DNA from: DASZXJ01 sp035545895
GTDB lineage: Bacteria > Planctomycetota > Phycisphaerae > Tepidisphaerales > Tepidisphaeraceae
Assembly (NCBI GenBank): GCA_035545895.1
Contig: DASZXJ010000100.1
Span: 1-16,337 of the forward strand
DNA: 16,337 nucleotides
Direction: 5' to 3'
Program-made: the position numbers and the translations under genes
Notes under the pieces: model-generated
Databases searched by the model: none
What the model saw: the letters and a program-made list of their open reading frames with translations, nothing else
What the model was told of the DNA's origin: nothing
Part shown: positions 1-7,311 of the stretch, one piece after another
Layout: every line of letters begins with the position of its first letter
Numbering within the stretch: position 1 is the first letter of the stretch

Positions 1-1
1 C

Positions 2-2080
2 AAACTCGCCGTCCCCTCCCAGGGCCGCATGTACTACATCCGCTACGCCCTGAAAATGGGCTGGAGTGTCGACGACATCTTCCAACTCACCAAAATTGAC
101 CCCTGGTTCCTCACCCAGATGAAGGAACTCGTCGATTTCGAAGGCACCTCCGAAGAGGCCCAGGCCCATTGGTCCATGCGTAAGTCGCAGCCGGAAACCT
201 TCGCCCGGGTGATGCGCGCCGCCAAGGAACGCGGCTACAGCGACGTTCAACTCGCCACCATCTGGCGCACCACCCCCAACGAAGTCCGCGACGCCCGCAA
301 AGCCGCCGGCATCGTCCCCGTCTACAAACTCGTCGACACTTGTGCCGCGGAATTTGAAGCCGCGACTCCCTACTACTCCTCCGCCTACGAGTCCCCTATC
401 ACCAAGCTCGAGGCCGGCAAATCGACCACCATCCTCGACGACGAAATCCGCATCTCCCAAAAGAAAAAAGTCATCATCCTGGGCGGCGGCCCCAACCGCA
501 TCGGCCAGGGCATCGAATTCGACTACTGCTGCGTCCAGGCCGCCTTCGCCGCCAAGGAACTCGGCTTTGAATCCGTCATGGTCAACTCCAACCCCGAAAC
601 CGTCTCCACCGACTACGACACATCCGACCTCCTCTTCTTCGAACCCCTCACCCACGAAGACGTCCTCAACATCGTCGAACGCCTCAACGGAAAACCCCTC
701 GTCTCTGCAAACTCGAGACTCGAAGCTGGAAACTCGTCCGGCCTCGTCCACGGCGTCATCGTCCAATTCGGCGGTCAAACCCCGCTGAACCTAGCGCGCG
801 GGCTACACGAAGCCGGCGTGCCCATCATCGGCACGAGCGTCGATTCGCTCGACGCAGCCGGCGACCGCGAACAATTCCGCGAACTGCTTCAGAAACTCGG
901 ATTGAAACAGCCCGCCAACGGCATCGCGCGAAGCATCGATGAAGCCCGAACGATCGCCAAAGAGGTCGGCTATCCCGTTCTCGTGAGGCCCAGCTTCGTG
1001 CTCGGCGGACGCGCGATGGAAATCGTCTCCGATGAACAGCAGCTTGATTATTACATGACCCACGCAGTCGAAGCGGCCTCAGGCTCGACGATTCTTGTCG
1101 ATAAATTCCTCGATGCAGCGACCGAAGTGGATGTGGACTGCCTGGCGGATTACGAACCGGCCGGCGACAAGGGCCAGGCGTTTGTCATCGGCGTCATGGA
1201 GCACATCGAGGAAGCCGGCATTCATTCCGGCGACAGCGCTTGTGCACTGCCTCCGTATTCACTCAATAAGTCGATCATCACAAAGCTCAAGGATCAGACC
1301 CGCGCCCTGGCCAAGGCGTTGCGCGTCAAAGGCTTGATGAACGTGCAGTACGCCATCAAAGGCGATGACATTTACGTCATCGAAGTGAACCCGCGAGCCT
1401 CGCGAACCGTGCCGTTCGTTTCCAAAGCGCAGGGGCAACCCTATGCGAAGATTGCCGCGAAGGTAATGGCTGGCAAAACACTCGCCGAGTTGGGCGTGGT
1501 CGAACCGACGCCGCCGAAACATGTGTCGGTTAAGGAAGTCGTCTTCCCGTTCAGCAAATTCCCCGGCGTGGACGTGATTCTCGGCCCGGAAATGCGCTCG
1601 ACCGGCGAAGTCATGGGCATTGATAGCACATTCGAGCTGGCGTTTGCGAAAAGCCAGATCGCCGTCGGCGATACGCTGCCGACCAGGGGCACGGTCTTTA
1701 TCTCCGTGCGCGATGCCGACAAGAAAGCGGTCATTCCCATCGCCAAGCAGTTCCAGAAATGCGGCTTTGAGATCATCGCCACCGGCGGCACGTTCGATGC
1801 GCTTTCCGCGGGCGGCGTGACAGCGCGGCGAATTCCCAAGCTGAACGAAGGCCGGCCCCACATCATCGACCTGATCAAAAATCGCCAGGTTCAGATGCTC
1901 ATCAATACGCCCACCCGAAAAGGCCCGCAGACCGACGAGGGGAAGATTCGCGCCATGTCGGTCCTGAATAAGGTGCCGCTGGTCACGACCCTCACCGGCG
2001 CCAAGGCCTCAGTTCGAGCCATCGCCGCCCTGCAAAACGGCGACTGGGACGTCCGGCCGCTGCAGGATTATTTCAAATAA
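2..2080 (+). CDS. carB: Carbamoyl-phosphate synthase large subunit, C-terminal two thirds (5' end outside the window)
   Basis: Makes carbamoyl phosphate from bicarbonate, ATP and glutamine-derived ammonia for pyrimidine and arginine synthesis, in complex with CarA in the cytoplasm. The reading frame is open from base 2, and the alignment continues left of the ATG at 29, so this is a truncated gene and not a short one. Counting from that ATG: the oligomerisation domain holds YYIRYALKMGWS (2-13) and IDPWFL (23-28). The second ATP-grasp half starts with LGGGPNRIGQGIEFDYCC (151-168) and has NPETVSTDYDTSD (188-200), VIVQFGGQTPL (243-253) and IYVIEVNPRASRT (448-460). The MGS-like allosteric domain (about 553-670) has ATGGT (584-588) and INTPT (625-629). 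Two oddities: about 17 extra residues (about 225-241) before the conserved VIVQFGGQ, compared with the E. coli protein as I recall it, and an abrupt change of codon use near base 780. Confidence 0.97.
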   Translation, partial: KLAVPSQGRMYYIRYALKMGWSVDDIFQLTKIDPWFLTQMKELVDFEGTSEEAQAHWSMRKSQPETFARVMRAAKERGYSDVQLATIWRTTPNEVRDARKAAGIVPVYKLVDTCAAEFEAATPYYSSAYESPITKLEAGKSTTILDDEIRISQKKKVIILGGGPNRIGQGIEFDYCCVQAAFAAKELGFESVMVNSNPETVSTDYDTSDLLFFEPLTHEDVLNIVERLNGKPLVSANSRLEAGNSSGLVHGVIVQFGGQTPLNLARGLHEAGVPIIGTSVDSLDAAGDREQFRELLQKLGLKQPANGIARSIDEARTIAKEVGYPVLVRPSFVLGGRAMEIVSDEQQLDYYMTHAVEAASGSTILVDKFLDAATEVDVDCLADYEPAGDKGQAFVIGVMEHIEEAGIHSGDSACALPPYSLNKSIITKLKDQTRALAKALRVKGLMNVQYAIKGDDIYVIEVNPRASRTVPFVSKAQGQPYAKIAAKVMAGKTLAELGVVEPTPPKHVSVKEVVFPFSKFPGVDVILGPEMRSTGEVMGIDSTFELAFAKSQIAVGDTLPTRGTVFISVRDADKKAVIPIAKQFQKCGFEIIATGGTFDALSAGGVTARRIPKLNEGRPHIIDLIKNRQVQMLINTPTRKGPQTDEGKIRAMSVLNKVPLVTTLTGAKASVRAIAALQNGDWDVRPLQDYFK

Positions 2081-2163
2081 ATAGACTCGACAAATAATGG
2101 GGTTGTTGCGAATGTGATCTGTTCGCACGCATTGATATTGAATTTCCTTGGGGAAACTGGCAG

Positions 2164-3192
2164 ATGGCTCACTCTGCTGAGATATCCGCTGAACTATTGT
2201 GCGATCGCTGTGGTTACGATCTGCGCGCTCAACCGAAAGATGGAAAATGCCCGGAATGCGGGACATCCGTAGCCGAATCACAGCGGCTGGCAGCCATCCC
2301 GCGCAGGCCATCCTGGCGCGACAGCGACCCGCGCTGGCGGCGACGGATGCTGGCTGGTGTTTGGATATTGGTGTTCATACCGCTCATGGATGTGCTGATG
2401 GCGTTCGGATGGGCATCGAACATTCGCGTGCCGAACATTTTCGATCTTCAGGGCAACTTCCATACGTTGGATGAGACTCTTTTATCCTTCCAGGGTGTGT
2501 ATCAGCCACTGGTCTTCTGCATCGGTATGGCGCTTCTGTTCTCAAAGGAGCGGTTACGGCGCGGTAGCCCTCTGGACTGGACACGTCGTTGGGGCATTAT
2601 TTGCAGCTACATTGTATTGCTGCTCAGCGCCATGATACTCCTTTTCATCGGTGCATTGATATTGGCTGGCATCGGGGCGCTCTTCATGAGCATGCCGTTG
2701 AAATATCAGCCAGGCGTAACGCGATTGTTCGTTGACGTGAGCACGGGCTACCTCTTTTACGGCGCTTCCCCCACAAACCGCTCCGAGGCAGTGCTTGTTG
2801 CATTCTCATCAATTACCGTTTTGCTTTGCTGCGTTCCACTGTTAAACGCACTTCGCAGTAGTGGACCAAAATTCCTGGCGGCAATCCTGCTCGCTCCCCT
2901 CGCCTTGTTCGCGCTGATAAACCTTGTGCAAGCGGGTCGGTATTGGCTTGGTTTTTCTAGTTCGACCTCGGGTAGCGTTCTTAACTATAACGTGTATTTT
3001 TACCCCATGCTCTTCGCACGATACTTCGGCGATCAGAAATACCTTACGTATCTCACCAATATGTCTGGGTCGGAGTTCAGCATTTTCCTAATTGAAGCCA
3101 CGAAGTGGTGCATCATCCTGACAATCGCCATTTGGCTGACCATCGCCCAAATCGACGCGTGGCGGCAAAACAAAAAGGCGGGCGATCAATAA
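2164..3192 (+). CDS. Zinc-ribbon polytopic membrane protein of planctomycete type
   Basis: Function unknown. The N-terminus carries a four-cysteine zinc ribbon (C13, C16, C29, C32) in the motif CDRCGYDLR...CPECG, a signature seen at the start of many planctomycete membrane proteins. A basic stretch (47-61) follows, then about six hydrophobic segments at roughly 62-84, 112-127, 144-177, 208-230, 236-257 and 308-330, so the ribbon probably faces the cytoplasm and the rest sits in the inner membrane. A GGGGA purine tract lies about 9 bases before the ATG. The gene starts 83 bp after carB, with no strong terminator between them, so read-through is possible. Its stop codon lies in the loop of the terminator hairpin at 3177-3202. 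I infer no specific role. Confidence 0.85.
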   Translation: MAHSAEISAELLCDRCGYDLRAQPKDGKCPECGTSVAESQRLAAIPRRPSWRDSDPRWRRRMLAGVWILVFIPLMDVLMAFGWASNIRVPNIFDLQGNFHTLDETLLSFQGVYQPLVFCIGMALLFSKERLRRGSPLDWTRRWGIICSYIVLLLSAMILLFIGALILAGIGALFMSMPLKYQPGVTRLFVDVSTGYLFYGASPTNRSEAVLVAFSSITVLLCCVPLLNALRSSGPKFLAAILLAPLALFALINLVQAGRYWLGFSSSTSGSVLNYNVYFYPMLFARYFGDQKYLTYLTNMSGSEFSIFLIEATKWCIILTIAIWLTIAQIDAWRQNKKAGDQ

Positions 3193-3202
3193 ATCGCCCG
3201 CC
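3171..3202 (-). terminator. Intrinsic terminator between convergent genes
   Basis: A perfect 10-bp stem (GGCGGGCGAT at 3177-3186, ATCGCCCGCC at 3193-3202) encloses a 6-base loop. Read on the minus strand, five T residues follow directly (bases 3176-3172), the classical Rho-independent layout for the SirB1-like gene that ends at 3236. On the plus strand there is no U-run, but the hairpin overlaps the last codons of the membrane protein gene and its TAA (3190-3192) is in the loop, so it may also protect that mRNA's 3' end. Confidence 0.85.
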
Positions 3203-3235
3203 TGCAAGATTGTTCGTATTTAGGCGTTCCGACCC

Positions 3236-4072
3236 TTAGGTCGTCAGCACTTCCAGCAACTGCCGCAAATCCGACTTCTGCGGATCATTGGGATTGTCTT
3301 TCAGATATTTATCCAGCCACATCGACGCCGGGCGGGATAAACCAATTCTTGCCAGCACCAGCGCCAGATCGCGCTGAAGGTGAGTCTGTGCGGGCCACAG
3401 GGCCATTTCCAATTCGAGCATGGCGGCCACGTCGGCGTATTGGCCGGCGCCGCCAAACACGTGCAGCAGGTTCTGCAACATGCGGGTAAGCCAATGAAGG
3501 TTGGTCACCGGCTCGAGCATGTCATCGGACCATTCGACCTCGGGGCCGAACCGTTCTTGTACGAGTTCGTGGGCTTCGTCGGGGCTGAGCACGCGTCCGC
3601 CGGCAAATGGATCGACGAGCATCATGCCGCCATCCATTTCGACCGCGCACATGAAATGTCCGGGCAAACCAATGCCGTGCACCCGCAGGCCAAGCCGCAT
3701 GCCAACGAGCTTGTAGACCAAGCTTAGCGTGATGGGCAGGCCCTTGCGGCTTTTCAAAACCGCAGGCAGATAGCTGTTGTTGGCGTTGTAGTAATTTTCC
3801 TTGTTGCCGATCAAGCCAAGTTCTTCAAATAGAAACGCATGCAGATGAGCGAGCATGGCCTGCGGCTGGGGGCCGCGAACGCGTTTGCGAATGGTGTCCG
3901 CCAGGTTCTGCAGGTAAGCATCGATCTTGGCGCAATCGGCATCAGGGTTCTGATGCATGGCAATCGCGACAGCGCCCTGGAGCAGCGCATCGGCAGATTC
4001 AATAACGGGAACCTGTCTTGCCAGCAGTTCATAAGCCTGAGGCGCACAACATTGCGGAAGCATGGGTTTCAT
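3236..4072 (-). CDS. SirB1-family transglutaminase-like protein with C-terminal TPR-like helices
   Basis: Counted from the ATG at 4072 (278 aa), residues 92-120 read ENYYNANNSYLP...RKGLPITLSLVY. This matches the SirB1/transglutaminase-like core 2 pattern (NYY..NSYL..VL..R.G.PI.LS..Y), followed by GIGLPGHFM (133-141) and VDPFAGG (153-159). The position where true transglutaminases have the nucleophilic Cys is LPI here, as in SirB1 proteins generally, so it is probably not a classical peptidase. The C-terminal 80 residues (LHWLTRMLQNLLHVF, then ALVLARIGLSRPASMWLDKYL) look like TPR-type helices. Start choice: the frame extends to a GTG at 4129, but the ATG at 4072 has GGAG six bases upstream and overlaps the stop of a small leader ORF; the ATG at 4084 is another option. 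Biochemical role unknown. Confidence 0.85.
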   Translation of the reverse strand: MKPMLPQCCAPQAYELLARQVPVIESADALLQGAVAIAMHQNPDADCAKIDAYLQNLADTIRKRVRGPQPQAMLAHLHAFLFEELGLIGNKENYYNANNSYLPAVLKSRKGLPITLSLVYKLVGMRLGLRVHGIGLPGHFMCAVEMDGGMMLVDPFAGGRVLSPDEAHELVQERFGPEVEWSDDMLEPVTNLHWLTRMLQNLLHVFGGAGQYADVAAMLELEMALWPAQTHLQRDLALVLARIGLSRPASMWLDKYLKDNPNDPQKSDLRQLLEVLTT

Positions 4073-4101
4073 GCAGGTCTCCATGGCGCGATAGGCGACA
4101 T
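4069..4101 (-). CDS. Possible 10-residue leader ORF translationally coupled to the SirB1-like gene
   Basis: The best ribosome binding site in this region (AGGAGG, minus strand, bases 4117-4112) does not serve the SirB1 frame. Ten bases downstream it meets an out-of-frame ATG (4101) that opens MSPIAPWRPA and stops with a TGA overlapping the ATG of the main gene as ATGA. That is the layout of a translational-coupling leader. It could also be chance, with the SirB1 protein starting elsewhere. Confidence 0.3.
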   Translation of the reverse strand: MSPIAPWRPA

Positions 4102-4171
4102 ATCGGCCAAACCTCCTGCTCCCGGCCACATTCTATGCTGATTTTTGGATTAACGGCGGGCGGATCAGATG

Positions 4172-4465
4172 TTATCTGACGGGGGCGGCAGCAATTGCCT
4201 GCTGCCAGAACCGATGGACCGCCCTGGCCAGTTGTGTGAGTTCACTGCGGCGAAGACGCCCGATGGCCCTGCTGGAATCCACGCCCAGCCACTGCAAGGC
4301 GCGTTCAATCGCCTGGGGACAGCAGCCGAAGGCTTCGGTGGTTTCCTGCAAAGCCTGCCCAAGCGGCGCATGTGGACGCAGATGCTGCCGCGCGGTTAAA
4401 TAGCCAAGGATCGTGTCGCAATCAACGTTTGGGGATTTGGAGAGAGGTGGATTGCGGTCAAGCAT
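4172..4465 (-). CDS. Small protein of unknown function (97 aa)
   Basis: I do not recognise this gene. The ATG at 4465 is preceded by an AGGAAG ribosome binding site 4-5 bases upstream. The protein has no signal peptide or membrane helix and looks largely alpha-helical and cytoplasmic, with two cysteines next to each other (residues 48-49, FGCCPQ) and a basic helical C-terminal half (RRSELTQLARAVHRFWQQ). It lies 70-100 bp upstream of the SirB1-like gene on the same strand and is probably co-transcribed with it. The good RBS, compact spacing and lack of a better overlapping frame support a real gene. Confidence 0.6.
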   Translation of the reverse strand: MLDRNPPLSKSPNVDCDTILGYLTARQHLRPHAPLGQALQETTEAFGCCPQAIERALQWLGVDSSRAIGRLRRSELTQLARAVHRFWQQAIAAAPVR

Positions 4466-4566
4466 AGGGCTTCCTGGCTGATTCCAATAACTGCACCAGA
4501 GTTTAGGCCAACTGCCCGCTTTCGGCCAGTGAAAAGTCGCAAGTGAGAATCTCCGGCTTTATGTGT

Positions 4567-4586
4567 CACGGGCGTCCCCGCCCGTG
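4567..4586. repeat. Inverted repeat (8-bp stem, 4-base loop), possible interspersed element
   Basis: CACGGGCG (4567-4574) and CGCCCGTG (4579-4586) form a perfect GC-rich stem around TCCC. There is no T-run on either side, so it is not a typical terminator for the minus-strand gene, which starts 100 bp away and reads in the other direction. It lies in the 290-bp gap left of the AT-rich cassette. The rest of that gap (4466-4755) shows no gene, only this hairpin and the promoter candidate at 4699. Confidence 0.6.
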
Positions 4587-4698
4587 GCTCCGGTATGCAC
4601 GAGCGTCCTGCATGTCGGGATTCATGCGCGGATGCCATGCCACAAAAAATGGCCTTGCTCACAAACACTACTGCCCCCGACGCATGCCTTGTTTCTTC

Positions 4699-4727
4699 TT
4701 GACTCTGACCCACAGGCGTGGTTAACT
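4699..4727 (+). promoter_or_regulatory. Candidate sigma70-type promoter of the toxin-like cassette
   Basis: TTGACT (4699-4704, five of six consensus bases) is followed after exactly 17 bases by TTAACT (4722-4727, a weak -10 box). Transcription would start near 4734, leaving a leader of about 20 bases before the GTG at 4756. Position and spacing fit, but the -10 box is poor. Confidence 0.4.
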
Positions 4728-4755
4728 TGGCGCGTCATTTTTGGGGAACAATTGG

Positions 4756-5829
4756 GTGCATCAACGAATCACCAAAGCTGACCCGCATATCGTGAATCCA
4801 AACGATAAGCTCACTGTTCGGGAATTAGCGGCACTCTCGGATGAATCCTTGGCGCAAGTCGATGTCCTGTACCTAAACCTCGCGGTTGCTCGCGAATTTC
4901 CCGGGGTTGAACAATTAAATATCCAGCATTACCAAAGAATTGTGGACGAGTGGTCGGGGCAGGCAGCCGGGATGTTGGCGAAGGCCGAACCGGAATTCCA
5001 TAAATCGCCTCAACTGTGGCAGGATGACATTCGATTCTTCCGGCTGGCATGTATCGCTCAGTTTATGCGGCGAGTTCTACGCATTCGATATAACCAAGAA
5101 TACGAACGATCGTTCCGGGAAGCAGAATCACAAAGTGTATATTCAGGCATTCGATACAGTCACGTTCATGACCAATTTCTTCATGCTCTGATCGACCTGC
5201 GGCAAGGAACTTGCGCAAGTATTCCAGTGCTTTATTTAGCAATTGCCCGCCGTCTTGATTTGCCTGTTTATTTAACTCAGATTGATAGCCATCTCATGTG
5301 TCGCTTTGAAGATGGCCAGGTGACTTACAACATAGATGTCACCGATATGAAAGATGGCGGCTTCAGCGCCCCGGCCGATGATGACTTATTGATCTCGAAG
5401 CGTGCAATTCGCTTCGGTTCAGACTTTAAAACCTTGACTGCTCGCGAGATGCTGGGCTATTTCCTTAGTCAGCGCGGGAGAATCTTTAGGGACATCGGCC
5501 AATTAGATCGCGCGGATTCCGATTATTGTCTTGCCCGCTGGCTGTTGCCACGTCATCGCTACACAATCGTTGACGGGATTGGAATTGCATTTCAACAAGC
5601 TGAGGCCGCTTTTGACCCAGGCGAGCGGTTTGACCCCTTGCTGATGGCACGGGCGTTAGTGCATCGTTATGAAGAGCAGCGTAATCTGCCTTTATCACAG
5701 TTTGCAACGCCCCATCCAAATCCCGCATCAGGGCGTCCTCAATCCGTTCATTACTCATCAATAACGCCCACATATAGTCCCATGTTGATTCAAGGAGAAA
5801 CCCGATCATGTCTATCTCAGCCGAAATAA
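4756..5829 (+). CDS. Transglutaminase-like (papain-fold) protein with intact Cys-His-Asp triad
   Basis: Counted from the GTG at 4756 (357 aa): an N-terminal helical domain (NLAVAREFPGVEQLN...IVDEW, about 41-66) resembles the leader domain of planctomycete transglutaminase-like proteins. The catalytic core follows, with RQGTCASIPVLYLAIARRL (149-167, C153), DSHLMCRF (177-184, H179) and YNIDVT (191-196, D194). The last 120 residues are partly TPR-like, then a Pro/Ser-rich tail. Unlike the SirB1 protein at 3236, all three catalytic positions are kept, so peptidase or cross-linking activity is plausible. The start could be the TTG at 4741, but GGGGA lies eight bases before the GTG at 4756. The gene overlaps the nuclease-domain gene by 22 bp, which suggests coupled translation and a role in processing or maturing that protein (inference). 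No signal peptide is visible. Confidence 0.85.
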   Translation: MHQRITKADPHIVNPNDKLTVRELAALSDESLAQVDVLYLNLAVAREFPGVEQLNIQHYQRIVDEWSGQAAGMLAKAEPEFHKSPQLWQDDIRFFRLACIAQFMRRVLRIRYNQEYERSFREAESQSVYSGIRYSHVHDQFLHALIDLRQGTCASIPVLYLAIARRLDLPVYLTQIDSHLMCRFEDGQVTYNIDVTDMKDGGFSAPADDDLLISKRAIRFGSDFKTLTAREMLGYFLSQRGRIFRDIGQLDRADSDYCLARWLLPRHRYTIVDGIGIAFQQAEAAFDPGERFDPLLMARALVHRYEEQRNLPLSQFATPHPNPASGRPQSVHYSSITPTYSPMLIQGETRSCLSQPK

Positions 5830-6911
5830 CTCGAAAAGCGAATCATCACCGGCAAGTCAGTGATCCATTGCAAAACCTTGATCCGGCTGGCATGGAGGCT
5901 TATGCGGTAGGACAAAAGCGGTACTACCCTTTTCCGTCAAGCGTTGATGAAACCGCTACTCCCACGACGGAAGGAGATTTCAGCCAATTCACTGAATTGA
6001 GTCTTCAACCGCCTGCCAATTCGACGTCGACCGGTGTATGGGACAACTCATTCAATATCGGGCCTGACCCAAAGGAAATGTCACAATGGTATGCCGAGAA
6101 GATTGATGGTGTTCTGGGCCAGATCGGGCAATCGCAACATGACATCGACTATCTGACAAATCGGCTGCAAGGTTCGGCTTTTCGAAACACACGCGAGACG
6201 ATGCCAAAGTGGACAGCCGATATTCAGAATCGGTTGAATTATAGCCAAAGCCAGCTGCAAGCCGCCCAACAGCAAGTCACCCCTCTGGTTCAAGGATTCT
6301 CTGATTGGGGAGGAGATTCATTTCAATATACCAAGTCGTACAGATACGGCGAAGAAATACACGTCATGTCCGGGCAAGGATTGACCGGTGCCCTCAACGC
6401 GATCCATACGAGAGATTACGGTCCAACTACTTCGTCAACGGGGGACGATGTAATGTTGACATCGATAATGCTAACCGGGCCAGCCAGAACTCTCGGAGGA
6501 GAATTGAATCTCGGAAATGCTGCCCAAAGCGTTGGGCGATTTTTCTACGATCCTCGTGATTTTCGCCTGATAAGTAAGGAATATTGGGCGGCGCGCGGAG
6601 GAGCGGAAGGGAGTAGCTTGCACCATTGGCTTTTCCCTCAACGCGCGACTTGGATACCAAAGGGTATTCGTAACGCAGGATTCAATTTGGTTGAACTCGC
6701 CCCGATGCGAGGTTTTTTCCATCCAACCTTGTCACTCAACACATGGATGGGCTTTGCAACTCGGTGGGGACCGGCAGAGGCGCGCGAGGCGGCAAAGGTC
6801 GAACTCGGTATGCGCGCTGCAATTCCTGCCGCAGGTACAGCAGCCGCAGTTATTGGTTACAAGACCGGCAAGGAGCTATACAAACTTACGCTTGATCCCA
6901 ATGAAAGGTGA
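5808..6911 (+). CDS. Polymorphic-toxin-like protein with C-terminal LHH-type HNH/EndoVII nuclease domain
   Basis: 367 aa with a good RBS (AAGGAG ten bases before the ATG). Residues 1-95 are polar and low in structure, with no signal peptide, WXG motif or Rhs repeats. About 98-160 is helical, Gln-rich and probably coiled coil. A linker follows, then the C-terminal block RFFYDPRDFRLISKEYWAAR (244-263), SSLHHWLFPQ (269-278), GIRNAGFNLVELAP (286-299), FFHPT (303-307) and TWMGFATRWG (312-321). This matches the planctomycete form of Rhs/polymorphic toxin C-termini of the LHH class in the HNH/EndoVII superfamily; H272, H273 and H305 are the likely metal or catalytic residues. An Ala/Gly-rich hydrophobic stretch (337-350) ends the protein. 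DNA or RNA cleavage is inferred from family membership. The delivery route is not visible: this is a short stand-alone carrier, not a giant Rhs protein. Confidence 0.75.
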   Translation: MSISAEITRKANHHRQVSDPLQNLDPAGMEAYAVGQKRYYPFPSSVDETATPTTEGDFSQFTELSLQPPANSTSTGVWDNSFNIGPDPKEMSQWYAEKIDGVLGQIGQSQHDIDYLTNRLQGSAFRNTRETMPKWTADIQNRLNYSQSQLQAAQQQVTPLVQGFSDWGGDSFQYTKSYRYGEEIHVMSGQGLTGALNAIHTRDYGPTTSSTGDDVMLTSIMLTGPARTLGGELNLGNAAQSVGRFFYDPRDFRLISKEYWAARGGAEGSSLHHWLFPQRATWIPKGIRNAGFNLVELAPMRGFFHPTLSLNTWMGFATRWGPAEAREAAKVELGMRAAIPAAGTAAAVIGYKTGKELYKLTLDPNER

Positions 6912-6915
6912 TGCA

Positions 6916-7311
6916 ATGTTGAAAGCCGTTTGCATCTCCTGCGGTACATCAAAGTCAGCCCCATGGAAGACGTGTACTTGTTGTGGATTCAACCCTAGCA
7001 CTACCAGGAATAACCTGATCAAGAGTATTTATCTTTCAGACGGTAGATATATAGGGCGGAAAGTCGAAGGAACCCCAGATATTCAAAAAGAATTATTCAT
7101 CGCTCAAAATATTCTTAAAAGTGGCCAAGAGATCGAATACGATGAAGCAAAGCTTTTGGAAATTGCTAAATTTGCCAACGAATTTGAACGAGTGCCGCCG
7201 TCAGCCGTATGGGGGGCTGTTTTCCGCTCGTTCGCTCCGGGGCTAGCGTTTCTTGGCATTATGCTGTTGCTATGGCTGCTATTGGCAATGCTTAACAGAT
7301 TTATGAAGTGA
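6916..7311 (+). CDS. Zinc-ribbon protein with C-terminal membrane helix (paralogue 1)
   Basis: 131 aa. Four cysteines (C6, C9, C20, C23) form a CxxC...CxxC zinc ribbon ending in CCGFNP. An acidic helical middle follows (NILKSGQEIEYDEAKLLE, about 65-82), and then one hydrophobic segment (about 107-126) just before a basic end, which suggests a tail-anchored protein facing the cytoplasm. The ATG at 6916 has AAGGTGA upstream and lies four bases after the toxin stop; an ATG at 6901 is less well supported. It is a clear paralogue of the protein at 7886, with identical cysteine spacing, the shared K-S-[IL]-Y-L-S block after the ribbon, an E-Y-D block and the terminal helix. Its place directly after the nuclease-domain gene suggests an immunity or partner protein, but that is inference. 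Confidence 0.75.
   Translation: MLKAVCISCGTSKSAPWKTCTCCGFNPSTTRNNLIKSIYLSDGRYIGRKVEGTPDIQKELFIAQNILKSGQEIEYDEAKLLEIAKFANEFERVPPSAVWGAVFRSFAPGLAFLGIMLLLWLLLAMLNRFMK

Noticed and set aside
342..788. 148-residue plus-strand ORF inside carB
   Set aside because: Its product is almost only Pro, Ser, Thr, Ala and Arg, the shadow of C-ending codons in the carB frame, which has strong homology.
1259..1878. Two long antisense ORFs in carB
   Set aside because: Composition is that of a reverse shadow of a GC-rich gene and the sense frame is certain.
2107..2127. Hairpin TGCGAA/TTCGCA after carB
   Set aside because: Only a 6-bp stem with a 9-base loop and no T-run; not enough to call a terminator.
6691..6915. 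Upstream 75 codons in frame with the first zinc-ribbon gene
   Set aside because: They overlap the conserved toxin domain in another frame, and the paralogue alignment shows the protein starts at 6916.
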